Part shown: positions 1 to 7,099 of the stretch, one piece after another
How positions within the stretch are numbered: the stretch's first letter is position 1
Layout: the number at the start of each line of letters is the position of its first letter
Source: an uncultured Veillonella sp.
GTDB lineage: Bacteria > Bacillota > Negativicutes > Veillonellales > Veillonellaceae
Length of the DNA stretch: 7,718 nucleotides
NCBI RefSeq assembly: GCF_900545205.1
Contig: NZ_UQYC01000075.1
Location: forward strand, 1 to 7,718
Direction: 5' to 3'
Made by a program: the position numbers and the translations under genes
Notes under the pieces: model-generated
Seen by the model: the letters and a program-made list of their open reading frames with translations, nothing else
Told to the model about the DNA's origin: nothing
The model's database searches: none

Positions 1-501
1 TACATATGGTACACCGCGGTATTTGTCCGCTTCTGCCAAGATAGCATGGATGCTACTTGGTGTTTCGCTCTTCGTAATATTATTTAATTTAATATTTTTG
101 CCAGTAATGGATTGACCTGCGATACGACGAGACGTCGCATTGCTGTTTGTGAAAGCGGATTTCGTCGCTACTGCTTTAGTCGCCGCATTTTGAGTCAATA
201 CTGCCTTCGTAGAACGAGGAGCACTCATCAACGCATTATACGTAGCAGGACCTACGATACCGTCCACTGGTAAACCACGATCTTGTTGGAACAGACGAAC
301 TGCCCATTTCGTTTCTTTACCATATACACCATTTTTATCTGTAGCATTATAACCGTGTTTAATTAGTTGTTGTTGAACCGCTGTAACACTTTTGCCCTTA
401 TCACCATATTGTAATGTTGTTGCACCTACCATGGCTGTTGTGGCACACACAAAAGTTAATGTTAATGCCGTTATTTTAACCTTACTATATTTTGACTTCA
501 T
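1..501 (-). CDS. Secreted peptidoglycan-binding protein, probable NlpC/P60 (C40) cell wall hydrolase, 3' end outside the window
   Basis: The open frame starts at ATG 501-499 after a good ribosome binding site (GGAAAGGAAG) and gives 167 residues with no stop before the window edge. Residues 1-27 look like a Sec signal peptide: basic start MKSKYSKVK, hydrophobic core, and likely cleavage after VGA at residue 27. Residues 30-86 match a PG_binding_1 repeat (LQYGDKGKSVTAVQQQL, then VYGKETKWAVRLFQQDRGLP and VDGIVGPATYNAL). A Ser/Thr/Ala/Lys-rich linker follows to about residue 145. The last residues, ILAEADKYRGVPYV, resemble the entry to an NlpC/P60 domain, whose catalytic Cys would come just after the edge. 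The family cleaves cell wall peptides outside the membrane. The signal peptide and binding domain are well supported. The hydrolase domain is inferred from about 15 residues. The signal contains a Cys but no lipobox, so it is unlikely to be a lipoprotein. No clear promoter was found in 502-584, so it may be read together with the glycosyltransferase upstream. Confidence 0.85.
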   Translation of the reverse strand, partial: MKSKYSKVKITALTLTFVCATTAMVGATTLQYGDKGKSVTAVQQQLIKHGYNATDKNGVYGKETKWAVRLFQQDRGLPVDGIVGPATYNALMSAPRSTKAVLTQNAATKAVATKSAFTNSNATSRRIAGQSITGKNIKLNNITKSETPSSIHAILAEADKYRGVPYV

Positions 502-584
502 ATGCTTCCTTTCCAAAAACTTTTAAAGTAAGTTATTTATTCAAAATATACTAACCGTCTATTTATTTGCATTCACAAATACAG

Positions 585-1595
585 CTAGTCTTCTTTGCTT
601 TTGTTAGTATAAGTCTCAGGTGCCATAAACACATCGGCACTACTAGGTCCAAGTAATGGAGCCTCTTCATGCTCATCAAAGTTTATAGCTGACTTAACCC
701 AATACAAAGGCCGTTGCTTCACCTCTTCAAAAATACGACCTACATACTCGCCAATAATTCCCAGTCCGACGAGTTGAATCCCACCAATGAACAAAATTGA
801 TACGCCCAAGGTTGTCCATCCATTCAAGGCTTGACCCGTAAGATATACATACAAGAGATGTAATATAAGCAAGAAGCTTAACCCACCACATAGTACACCG
901 ACGTACAAAGCAGCCCGTAAAGGAACTCTTGAAAAGGCGGTTACCCCATCGAGAGCAAATCGTATCATTTTGCGCACACTAAACTTTGAGACCCCTGCAA
1001 AACGAGGTGGCGCTACAAAGTGCAACTCAGCTTGTCTATACCCTAAGGCACCGACAATACCGCGCAAGAAACGACCATGTTCTCTAAACCGTTTCAACGT
1101 GCCCAATGCTTTACTATTCATGAGACGGAAATCAGATCCACCTTCAACAATAGGAACATCAGCCATTTTGTTCATTAGTTTGTAATAATACTTAGACGTG
1201 AAAGATTTAGCCCAACTAGCATCTTCAGTTGAATCACGTATGGTGCGCACCACGTCATACCCCGACTCCCACAATCTAACAAGTTCGGGAATCAAAGCCG
1301 GTGGATGCTGCATGTCACCGTCCATTGTAATAACTGCATCTCCATGAGCATAATCAAGACCACAAGTAAGCGCAGTCTGATGCCCAAAATTACGAGCAAG
1401 CAATAACACTTTGACATGTTTATCATTGTAAGCAATTTCACGCAATATCATAGATGACGAATCACTAGAACCGTCGTCTACGAAGATTAGTTCATAATCG
1501 TACGTGAGTCCTGACATAACATCAGTTACAGCTTTATAAAAATTCGCTATGTTCTCTTCTTCGTTATATACAGGCACTACAATAGAAAGTAACAT
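585..1595 (-). CDS. Membrane-anchored family 2 glycosyltransferase (polyprenyl-phosphate sugar transferase, GtrB/DPM1/YkcC-like)
   Basis: This 336-residue protein starts at ATG 1595-1593 behind a strong site, GGAGG, seven bases upstream. Residues 1 to about 215 form a GT-A fold. They contain VVPVYNEEENI (6-16), the nucleotide-binding DDGSSD (40-45), DGDMQHPP (92-99, metal-binding D92/D94) and GGSDFRLM (152-159). Two membrane helices follow at about 226-252 and 262-284, then a charged stretch ending in a roughly 35-residue hydrophilic tail. This layout is typical of enzymes that move a sugar from a nucleotide donor to undecaprenyl or dolichyl phosphate on the cytoplasmic side, giving a lipid-linked sugar for modifying wall or surface polysaccharides. 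The sugar cannot be read from sequence. No GtrA-like flippase or sugar-specific partner is present in the window. The next gene is a cell wall protein 83 bases downstream, which fits an envelope role. No terminator is visible between the two. Confidence 0.9.
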   Translation of the reverse strand: MLLSIVVPVYNEEENIANFYKAVTDVMSGLTYDYELIFVDDGSSDSSSMILREIAYNDKHVKVLLLARNFGHQTALTCGLDYAHGDAVITMDGDMQHPPALIPELVRLWESGYDVVRTIRDSTEDASWAKSFTSKYYYKLMNKMADVPIVEGGSDFRLMNSKALGTLKRFREHGRFLRGIVGALGYRQAELHFVAPPRFAGVSKFSVRKMIRFALDGVTAFSRVPLRAALYVGVLCGGLSFLLILHLLYVYLTGQALNGWTTLGVSILFIGGIQLVGLGIIGEYVGRIFEEVKQRPLYWVKSAINFDEHEEAPLLGPSSADVFMAPETYTNKSKED

Positions 1596-1642
1596 AAATC
1601 CTCCAAAGTACTTTACTCACATATTTTAAGTTAATTAGTAAA

Positions 1643-1738
1643 TTAAGGCAAATCATCAAGGTTAACAATAGGCAAATTTATATCTACAAATTCAGTAAAT
1701 AAGCGATTTCTTCGCACTCTACCGCTTTTTCTCTTCAT
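1643..1738 (-). CDS. Possible small protein of 31 residues, unknown function
   Basis: A short frame starts at ATG 1738-1736 and stops at TAA 1645-1643. AAGGT lies two bases before the ATG, which is closer than ideal for a ribosome binding site. The peptide begins MKRKSGRVRRNRLF and ends VNLDDLP, so it has a basic N-terminal half and a neutral-to-acidic C-terminal half with no membrane segment. It sits 47 bases upstream of the glycosyltransferase start, in the same direction, within a spacer that is otherwise very AT-rich. The local rise in GC over about 1690-1735 and the mixed amino acid composition are what draw attention. It could be a true small protein, an upstream leader ORF or chance. 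I recognise no family. Confidence 0.3.
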   Translation of the reverse strand: MKRKSGRVRRNRLFTEFVDINLPIVNLDDLP

Positions 1739-2082
1739 TTACCTTATATATAAGTATATCAAATAAGTAAAATATCATTTTATATATGAAACTACTTAAC
1801 AAACAGTATTATAAAATAAATTTATATTAGTAAAAAGATAATAAATTCTGTTATTAACTAGCTAAACCAACAATTAATCAAAAAATCAAATATATTTTCT
1901 GAACCAAATACAAGAAATTCGACTGATTTCATTTTATTTTCATAAAACCCATCGTAATTTTACAAATTTTTCTATATACAAACCAATTATATATACTCAA
2001 AATATGAATAAAATACTAACATTATAAAAAACAAAGCTAATTTAATGATTCTAACTAACTAAATCACCAAAATCTTCTCCTA
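1739..2082. other. AT-rich intergenic spacer with no recognised gene
   Basis: This stretch of about 340 bases between the hydrogenase operon terminator and the possible small ORF is strikingly AT-rich and has stops in all frames. The longest sensible frame is 24 codons, on the minus strand, without a ribosome binding site. TATAAT-like hexamers occur on the minus strand, for example 1808-1813, and could serve the glycosyltransferase, but none has a convincing -35 box at the right distance. I see no tRNA, repeat array or hairpin with a T tract inside it. It probably holds the promoter for the downstream minus-strand genes. Confidence 0.6.
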
Positions 2083-2115
2083 CAGAGAAGAAAGAGACCC
2101 TGATAAGGGTCTCTT
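2083..2115 (-). terminator. Rho-independent terminator of the hydrogenase operon
   Basis: Reading the minus strand, AAGAGACCC (2115-2107) pairs perfectly with GGGTCTCTT (2100-2092). One more A-T pair closes a four-base loop, making a 10 bp stem. It is followed by the T-rich TCTTCTCT. The hairpin begins only three bases after the stop codon of the last hydrogenase gene, so it is the natural end of the operon. The opposite strand lacks a good T tract. Confidence 0.85.
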
Positions 2116-2118
2116 ATA

Positions 2119-2496
2119 TTATAGGCCAGCAGCATCAATCCAAGATTGTAAATCTTCCTCTGCAAGCTCCATATCCTCTTCATATGCACCAGCCACTACA
2201 GGATACTTCGAAACCTCTACGGTGTGCAAAATCGAATCATCTCGGCCATTTTTAAAGGTTCCAATCCAAATTCCAGAGAATTGAGATTCATACCACTCTA
2301 CAGGCTGATCAGTTTCATTGAAGTTAATCGTAATATGACCACGGCCAAGTGTTTCTAATACTTCCACTTGTTCTTCCTCTGTGAGCCCTGTTTTCTCAAT
2401 ATAAATTGAATATGTCTCACCCGTTTCTCGCAAGTTTTTAAGAGCTAAACGCAACTCATTTAAAACAGCGCGAACATTACTATAATTCTCAATCAT
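2119..2496 (-). CDS. hyaF: Short HyaF/HupH-type hydrogenase accessory protein
   Basis: This 125-residue soluble acidic protein starts at ATG 2496-2494 with the site AGGAG six bases upstream. Its pattern fits the conserved C-terminal region of HupH/HyaF hydrogenase expression proteins. A helix with VLNELRLALKNLRETGE (11-27) is followed by a short hydrophobic segment and TEEEQVEVLETLGRGHI, then a strand carrying the FSGIWIGTF motif, and finally VEVSKYPVVAGAYEEDM. HyaF and HupH proteins of other bacteria help build or protect the small subunit before export. E. coli HyaF is more than twice this length, so this looks like a single-domain version. It lies 47 bases after hyaD and directly before the operon terminator, which supports a hydrogenase role. 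The family call is from remembered sequence pattern, and the exact biochemical role is unknown. The gene symbol is given by operon position and similarity. Confidence 0.7.
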   Translation of the reverse strand: MIENYSNVRAVLNELRLALKNLRETGETYSIYIEKTGLTEEEQVEVLETLGRGHITINFNETDQPVEWYESQFSGIWIGTFKNGRDDSILHTVEVSKYPVVAGAYEEDMELAEEDLQSWIDAAGL

Positions 2497-2543
2497 AAAT
2501 ACTCCTATTAGAGATACTCTTTACATCCTATAAACGCATTATT

Positions 2544-3122
2544 TTAAGTATTAAGCTCTGCAGTTACGCCCCATTCTTGTAGAACATGTAATACCCGCTC
2601 TTTTACCTCTGGTAATGCTCGTTGTACAGGCGCACTAGGTTCAAAGCCAATTTCTAATGATTCTGGTTCTACGCCAATAACCACTGCATCCTCTAATGGA
2701 TCCTCTTGAATAGCACGAATACGTAAAATATCTTGCATCCCTACTTCATGTACAGAAATATGCTCTGTAAAATATTGTTCTAATTCCTTATGAGGAAACT
2801 CATATATAGTTCCTGGAGCTTCCCCACCATTAATAGCGTCTACGAGCAGAATTTTCTTCATACCACGCATATACGTAAGCAGCTCCATCCCCATCGTTCC
2901 ACCATCAATAATAGAAATAGACGGTTTAAATGTGAAAGACTCTTTCAACTCTTTTACTACATGAACCCCTAACCCCTCGTCAGTAAGTAATATATTACCT
3001 ACACCGAGGAGGACGATTTCATTATTACCATCATCATAAAGGCTATTTAAATCAATACGCGGACCCTCTGAGTCCGCGTATTGTTCCAAGCCACTGATGA
3101 TTTCAGTACTTGTATTAGTCAT
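2544..3122 (-). CDS. hyaD: Hydrogenase maturation endopeptidase (peptidase M52, HyaD/HybD family)
   Basis: This protein of 192 residues removes the C-terminal peptide of the hydrogenase large subunit after nickel has been inserted. Family signatures are VLLGVGNILLTDEGLG (37-52), IDGGTMGMELL (72-82), ILLVDAINGG (91-100), SVHEVGMQD (123-131) and VVIGVEPES near the C-terminus. The nickel-sensing ligands expected from E. coli HybD correspond to E49, D95 and H125, and all are present. I chose ATG 3122-3120, which overlaps the hyaC stop by eight bases (ATGACTAA) and implies translational coupling, because only a weak purine-rich stretch lies upstream. The frame stays open back to 3254, but that would mean a 140-base overlap inside hyaC with non-family residues. 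Even with the shorter start, about 35 residues precede the first family motif, whereas E. coli HyaD has only a few. The protein acts in the cytoplasm on HyaB. Confidence 0.92.
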   Translation of the reverse strand: MTNTSTEIISGLEQYADSEGPRIDLNSLYDDGNNEIVLLGVGNILLTDEGLGVHVVKELKESFTFKPSISIIDGGTMGMELLTYMRGMKKILLVDAINGGEAPGTIYEFPHKELEQYFTEHISVHEVGMQDILRIRAIQEDPLEDAVVIGVEPESLEIGFEPSAPVQRALPEVKERVLHVLQEWGVTAELNT

Positions 3123-3924
3123 TTTCTTGTAATTCTCTTTCTCTAGGATCGTTAGGATCACTTGGACGATATGTTGTACCAGATGGTTTATCGATACGTT
3201 CACCACGACGGCGTTTGCCATTGAGGTCTTCAATATCGATTGGATCATGCGCATAATACTTCATACCGGAAACCATGGCAGATACTTCACCAGATTCTTC
3301 CATAACGTCTTCTCGGAATGCCATGTACACATGAACAATAGTAAAGAACAAGAAGCCCCAAGCAATATAGTGATGGATAATATGAACCTTGTATTCACCA
3401 CCAAATAATGTAACAACTGGAGCAAATAAAGTTCCTAAAATACCATTAGGATTAACCATTGAAAACATGGCAAAACCCGTTAAGATTTCAAAGAAGAACA
3501 TAATGTACACCATCATGTACGCAGTTCTCGCTAAGGAGTTACGAAGCCAATGATGTTCATGCTTTTGAGGAATCATCAAATAGTGCAATGTAGTTTCTTT
3601 AAGACCGTACCAATACCGTTTTTGACGGAATTTAGGTAATAATCTGTCCCCTCGATTCCAAAGAGCACCAGCAAATCGGAAGATAAAGGAGAATGTTAAG
3701 ATAACACCCGCAATGAAATGGATACGACGCATAGTTTCCATAGAGAACCAGCCGTCAATTGCAAAGGTTGGTTCTGGATTACCTGTAATAGCTGCAAATC
3801 CTGGATCACCAATATATAGGCCAGTCCAGAATAAAGCCGTTACACTAAGCACCATAGTCCAGTGGAATATGCGCAGCCATAAACTAAATACGACATACGC
3901 CTTTTTGTCAGTATGTATTAACAT
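3115..3924 (-). CDS. hyaC: [NiFe] hydrogenase cytochrome b subunit, membrane anchor
   Basis: This 269-residue integral membrane protein has four predicted helices, at about residues 17-38, 64-88, 133-157 and 182-204. Histidines placed as in the Ni/Fe-hydrogenase cytochrome b family are H21 (RIFHW), H69 (RRIHF), H184/H185 (HIIHHYIAWG) and H198 (TIVHVY). They fit binding of two b hemes, by comparison with HydC of Wolinella. The subunit holds the HyaA-HyaB dimer at the outer face of the membrane and passes electrons from the distal FeS cluster to the quinone pool. A hydrophilic tail of about 60 residues follows the last helix and presumably lies in the cytoplasm. ATG 3924-3922 follows the hyaB stop by 14 bases, with AAGGGTGG as the likely ribosome binding site. 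The stop overlaps the hyaD start. Confidence 0.94.
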   Translation of the reverse strand: MLIHTDKKAYVVFSLWLRIFHWTMVLSVTALFWTGLYIGDPGFAAITGNPEPTFAIDGWFSMETMRRIHFIAGVILTFSFIFRFAGALWNRGDRLLPKFRQKRYWYGLKETTLHYLMIPQKHEHHWLRNSLARTAYMMVYIMFFFEILTGFAMFSMVNPNGILGTLFAPVVTLFGGEYKVHIIHHYIAWGFLFFTIVHVYMAFREDVMEESGEVSAMVSGMKYYAHDPIDIEDLNGKRRRGERIDKPSGTTYRPSDPNDPRERELQEND

Positions 3925-3938
3925 AAGCCCACCACCCT

Positions 3939-5840
3939 TTATTTACACAATGCATCTGTATTGACGGAAACAATTTTTTCGCCTTTTTTATTGTATAAAT
4001 GGGTTGCACATGCGAGACATGGGTCGAAGGAGTGAATTACCTTCAAGATTTCAAGTGGTTTATCTGCAATTTTTACATGTGTATCAATCATGGAGTCTTC
4101 GTAGGCACCATGTTCGTTAGCTGCAGTCTTAGGACATGCATTCCATGTAGATGGTACGATACATTGATAGTTTGCAGAACGACCATCTTTAATATGAATC
4201 CAGTGACCCAAACCACCACGAGGAGCATCTACAAGGCCAACACCTTTAGCATCTTTATCCCATGTATTTGGCTCAAATTTAGTCATATCAGCCACTGTAG
4301 TGTCACCATTTTTGATGTTAGCAACGAGTTTATCAAAGAAGTATTGACTCATATTTGCTGCTACTTGTGCATCAAGGCCACGACATGCTGTACGACCAAC
4401 CATTGTAGTCATCCATACGTGAGCAGGAACGCCAAGTACTTGAGATACTGTATCGATTTGACGAACAATCATGGATTCTGCCCAAGTTGGATCTTTAATG
4501 ATACCTTGTTTTACTTTTGTATATACAACGATATATTTTGCTAATGGGCCAACTTCTGCAGTTTTGCCTTTGAAAGTTGGGGATTTAATCCAAGAATATT
4601 TTTTATCTTCATCAAGGAATTCCCATTTTTCTTTTGTACCAGATTTAGGGCCTGTAAACTTAGGATCTGTAACACCTTCGATAGGATGAAGAGAGCTTTT
4701 ACCATCTGGATATGTGAACCAGGAGTGATCAACCTCTTCACTGAGGTATTGAGGATCCATGAAGTCTTTACCTTCTAATGGAATAAATGTAGCTTTATCT
4801 ACGCCTAATGCAAAGTTTTCAACTACGCCATTAGAACGAACGACACATTTTTTATGGTAGTCACCATTAGAAATGCCAGAATATGTATCATCTGGATAGT
4901 CACCGTAGGACATAACGCGTTTTTTCGCAAGGCCACCGCCATCAATCATGCCTTTTTCTACATACATTTTGCCGATAGCTAATAGATCTGGCACGTAGAA
5001 ATTATTTACCAAATCTTTAGCCAATGCAATAGATTCTTCTACCGCAGCAAGACGTTGTGTATTAATAGGCGCATTCATATCATTCATAGAAATAGAACAT
5101 GGCATGCCACCTACAACATAGTGCGGATGAGGGTTTTTACCACCAAATACAACGTGAGGAATTACGATATCACGTTGACGATCAAGAATATTCAAGTAAT
5201 GGGATACGGCCATCAAATGAACCTCTGGTAGCAACAAATTATAATCAGGATGATCCCACCATTGAGCGGAGAAAATACCCAATTGACCAGATTCTACAAT
5301 TTTCTTAATCTTTTGTTGTATAGCTGTGAAATAAGCAGTTGTAGCTTTAGGGAACTCTTTAGGATATGCAGAGTCTTTAGACGCAGTTTCAGCAGGCGCT
5401 AAACCACTTACATTATAAGTAGCTAATACATCATTTTGTAATTGTGCTGTTTTAGCTGGATCTGCACTAAGAGCTGCTACAGGGCTAACCCAGTCAAGAG
5501 CGTGTAAATGATAGAAGTGAACAATATGGTCATGTACATCTAAAGAGCTATGCATGATGTTACGAATGTAGTTTGCATTTTTAGGAATAGTAATTCCAAG
5601 AGCATCCTCTACAGCACGTAATGCTGCCAAGGCATGTGTTGTAGTACATACACCACAAATACGTTGAACGAACGCCCAAAGGTCACGAGGATCGCGATCT
5701 TTAGCAACAAGTTCGATACCGCGCCAAGCAGTACCAGAAGACAATGCGTCCTCTACTTTACCACTCGCTTCATCAACTTTTATTTCTACCCGTAAATGAC
5801 CTTCAATACGGGAAATCGGATCTACTACTACGCGTTTCAT
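3939..5840 (-). CDS. hyaB: [NiFe] hydrogenase large subunit, group 1 membrane-bound uptake type
   Basis: This 633-residue catalytic subunit carries the NiFe(CN)2CO centre that oxidises H2. The N-terminal motif RICGVCTTTHA gives ligands C62 and C65, and the C-terminal motif DPCLACATH gives C608 and C611. RIEGH (11-15) and PRGGLGHW (540-547) are further family signatures. H614 ends the mature protein: HyaD is expected to cut after it and remove the 19 residues LYNKKGEKIVSVNTDALCK. Length is close to that of E. coli HyaB, and all regions between the motifs look intact. It has no signal peptide, as expected for a subunit exported together with HyaA. The ATG shares its A with the TAA stop of hyaA, and GGAGGAGG lies six bases upstream, so the two subunits are translationally coupled and probably made in equal amounts. 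Confidence 0.98.
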   Translation of the reverse strand: MKRVVVDPISRIEGHLRVEIKVDEASGKVEDALSSGTAWRGIELVAKDRDPRDLWAFVQRICGVCTTTHALAALRAVEDALGITIPKNANYIRNIMHSSLDVHDHIVHFYHLHALDWVSPVAALSADPAKTAQLQNDVLATYNVSGLAPAETASKDSAYPKEFPKATTAYFTAIQQKIKKIVESGQLGIFSAQWWDHPDYNLLLPEVHLMAVSHYLNILDRQRDIVIPHVVFGGKNPHPHYVVGGMPCSISMNDMNAPINTQRLAAVEESIALAKDLVNNFYVPDLLAIGKMYVEKGMIDGGGLAKKRVMSYGDYPDDTYSGISNGDYHKKCVVRSNGVVENFALGVDKATFIPLEGKDFMDPQYLSEEVDHSWFTYPDGKSSLHPIEGVTDPKFTGPKSGTKEKWEFLDEDKKYSWIKSPTFKGKTAEVGPLAKYIVVYTKVKQGIIKDPTWAESMIVRQIDTVSQVLGVPAHVWMTTMVGRTACRGLDAQVAANMSQYFFDKLVANIKNGDTTVADMTKFEPNTWDKDAKGVGLVDAPRGGLGHWIHIKDGRSANYQCIVPSTWNACPKTAANEHGAYEDSMIDTHVKIADKPLEILKVIHSFDPCLACATHLYNKKGEKIVSVNTDALCK

Positions 5841-6979
5841 TAGTGACCTCCTCCATTATTATGTTTCTTTTCATCCCATAAGCCTTGTTCTTTTAAGCGT
5901 TTTTCTTCTTTCATATCAAGAATTTTATTACGCGTAAGAGTTGCAGCACCATGAACGATAACTGCTGCAGTAGCACCAACAGCAGCTACTGTACCGATTG
6001 TATCAGCAGTTGTGATTGTATTAGCCAATGGAATATCTGGTAAACGTTTGTAGAATACGTCATTATCCCAGAAGCCCTTTTCAGAGCAACCAATACAACC
6101 GTGACCGGATTGAATTGGATAGGATAAACCATTCCACCAACGTAAGTTACCACAAGAATTATATGTTTGAGGTCCACGACAACCTACTTTGTACAAGCAC
6201 CAACCAGATTTGGATGCATCGTCGTCGAATTTTTCAACGAAGAGACCAGAGTCAAAGAAGGCACGGCGGTAGCATGTGTCGTGAATACGATTGCCATAAA
6301 ATTGTTTAGGACGACCTTGAGAATCAAGAGGTGGGATTTGGCCGAATAATGCATAATGCATAATTACACCAGTCATAACCTCTGGAATTGGAGGACATCC
6401 AGGAACTTTGATAATAGGCTTACCAGATACAACAGAAGATACAGATACTGTATTTGTTGGATTTGGTTTAGCCGCTTGAATACCACCCCAAGATGCGCAA
6501 GAGCCATATTCAATGATTGCTGCTGCACCTTTAGCCGCTTCTAGTAAGGACTCTTTAAATGTACGTCCACCTACTGTACAGTAAACACCATCTTCATCAA
6601 GTGGTACGCCACCTTCAACAGCCAAGATGTATTTGCCTGCTTTTTCTTTGATGATTTTCTCTAAATGTTCCTCTAATGGTGCACCAGATGCAGCCGCCAA
6701 AGTATCATCATATTCAAGAGAAATCATATTCAAAATTACATCAGATGTAAATGGAGAAGATGAGCGAATAAAGGACTCACTACAACCAGTACATTCATGA
6801 CCATGTAGCCAAATTACCGTAGGCAATTCAGTTGTTTCAGCTGCCTTAACAACAGTGTCTAACATCGTTGGTGGCAAACCTAGAATAGCGGTGAGTGCTA
6901 CACAGGATTTCATAAATGTGCGTCGACTCAAACGTCGCTCTTGGAAGAGTGTCCATAAACTGTTTATACGATTCTTCAC
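5840..6979 (-). CDS. hyaA: [NiFe] hydrogenase small subunit with Tat signal, standard oxygen-sensitive cluster pattern
   Basis: I place the start at GTG 6979-6977, nine bases after a perfect AAGGAGG, giving 379 residues. The frame is open further to a TTG at 7012, which has no ribosome binding site. Residues 18-24, SRRTFMK, form a twin-arginine motif followed by a hydrophobic stretch, so the folded HyaA-HyaB dimer is exported by Tat. Proximal cluster ligands are C63, C66, C161 and C195. Distal ligands are H233, C236, C261 and C267. Medial [3Fe-4S] ligands are C276, C295 and C298, with P288 in the usual proline position. A C-terminal Ala-rich helix, about 326-348, anchors the protein in the membrane and a charged tail follows. 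The two positions that carry extra cysteines in oxygen-tolerant E. coli HyaA are glycines here (G65 and G166). It is the first gene of the operon. Confidence 0.97.
   Translation of the reverse strand: MKNRINSLWTLFQERRLSRRTFMKSCVALTAILGLPPTMLDTVVKAAETTELPTVIWLHGHECTGCSESFIRSSSPFTSDVILNMISLEYDDTLAAASGAPLEEHLEKIIKEKAGKYILAVEGGVPLDEDGVYCTVGGRTFKESLLEAAKGAAAIIEYGSCASWGGIQAAKPNPTNTVSVSSVVSGKPIIKVPGCPPIPEVMTGVIMHYALFGQIPPLDSQGRPKQFYGNRIHDTCYRRAFFDSGLFVEKFDDDASKSGWCLYKVGCRGPQTYNSCGNLRWWNGLSYPIQSGHGCIGCSEKGFWDNDVFYKRLPDIPLANTITTADTIGTVAAVGATAAVIVHGAATLTRNKILDMKEEKRLKEQGLWDEKKHNNGGGH
5847..5854 (-). promoter_or_regulatory. Ribosome binding site of hyaB, inside the hyaA coding end
   Basis: GGAGGAGG on the minus strand lies six bases before the hyaB ATG. 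The same bases encode the glycines of the HyaA C-terminus (NNGGGH), so the glycine run may exist because it doubles as the ribosome binding site. Confidence 0.85.
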
Positions 6980-6988
6980 GGAATATAG

Positions 6989-6995
6989 CCTCCTT
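6989..6995 (-). promoter_or_regulatory. Ribosome binding site that decides the hyaA start
   Basis: AAGGAGG on the minus strand is complementary to the 16S rRNA 3' end and lies nine bases before GTG 6979-6977. Nothing similar precedes the in-frame TTG at 7012, so this site favours the GTG start. Confidence 0.85.
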
Positions 6996-7040
6996 ACAAC
7001 AACTTTGCGCAATATATCAATATTACTTAATGAACTACAA

Positions 7041-7060
7041 CTATTATGATAATAATCATA
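7041..7060. promoter_or_regulatory. Operator-like palindrome, copy 1 (hyaA-proximal)
   Basis: TATGAT-AATA-ATCATA (7045-7060) is a perfect 6-4-6 inverted repeat. It lies inside a 20-base unit repeated at 7100-7119 with one difference. The right half also forms TCATA-C-TATGA with the next bases (7056-7066), giving three half-sites in a row. By my alignment it matches 14 of 19 positions of the E. coli Fur consensus. The TGA-N6-TCA spacing would also suit a CRP/FNR-family regulator. It lies about 65 bases upstream of the hyaA start. The regulator is not known. Confidence 0.6.
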
Positions 7061-7099
7061 CTATGAAAATTAAATAATGTACTATCTAATTTCTCACAG

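Noticed and set aside
421..501. Lipoprotein signal in the peptidoglycan-binding protein
   Set aside because: The cysteine in the signal region is preceded by TFV, which does not fit a lipobox, and a normal signal peptidase I site (VGA) follows.
565..580. Small inverted repeat ATTTG/CAAAT after the glycosyltransferase
   Set aside because: The stem is five weak base pairs with no T tract, too weak to be called a terminator.
1854..1940. A 24-codon minus-strand frame (MKSVEFLVFG...) in the AT-rich spacer
   Set aside because: There is no ribosome binding site, it is very short, and its composition is what AT-rich DNA gives by chance.
3123..3254. A 44-residue upstream extension of HyaD within hyaC
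   Set aside because: It is out of frame with the real hyaC sequence, resembles no part of the protease family, and the ATG overlapping the hyaC stop is the natural coupled start.
3999..4544. Plus-strand open frame of 181 codons opposite hyaB
   Set aside because: It lies entirely antisense to the strongly supported large subunit, has a Cys/Thr/Ile-rich composition typical of shadow frames, and matches no family I know.
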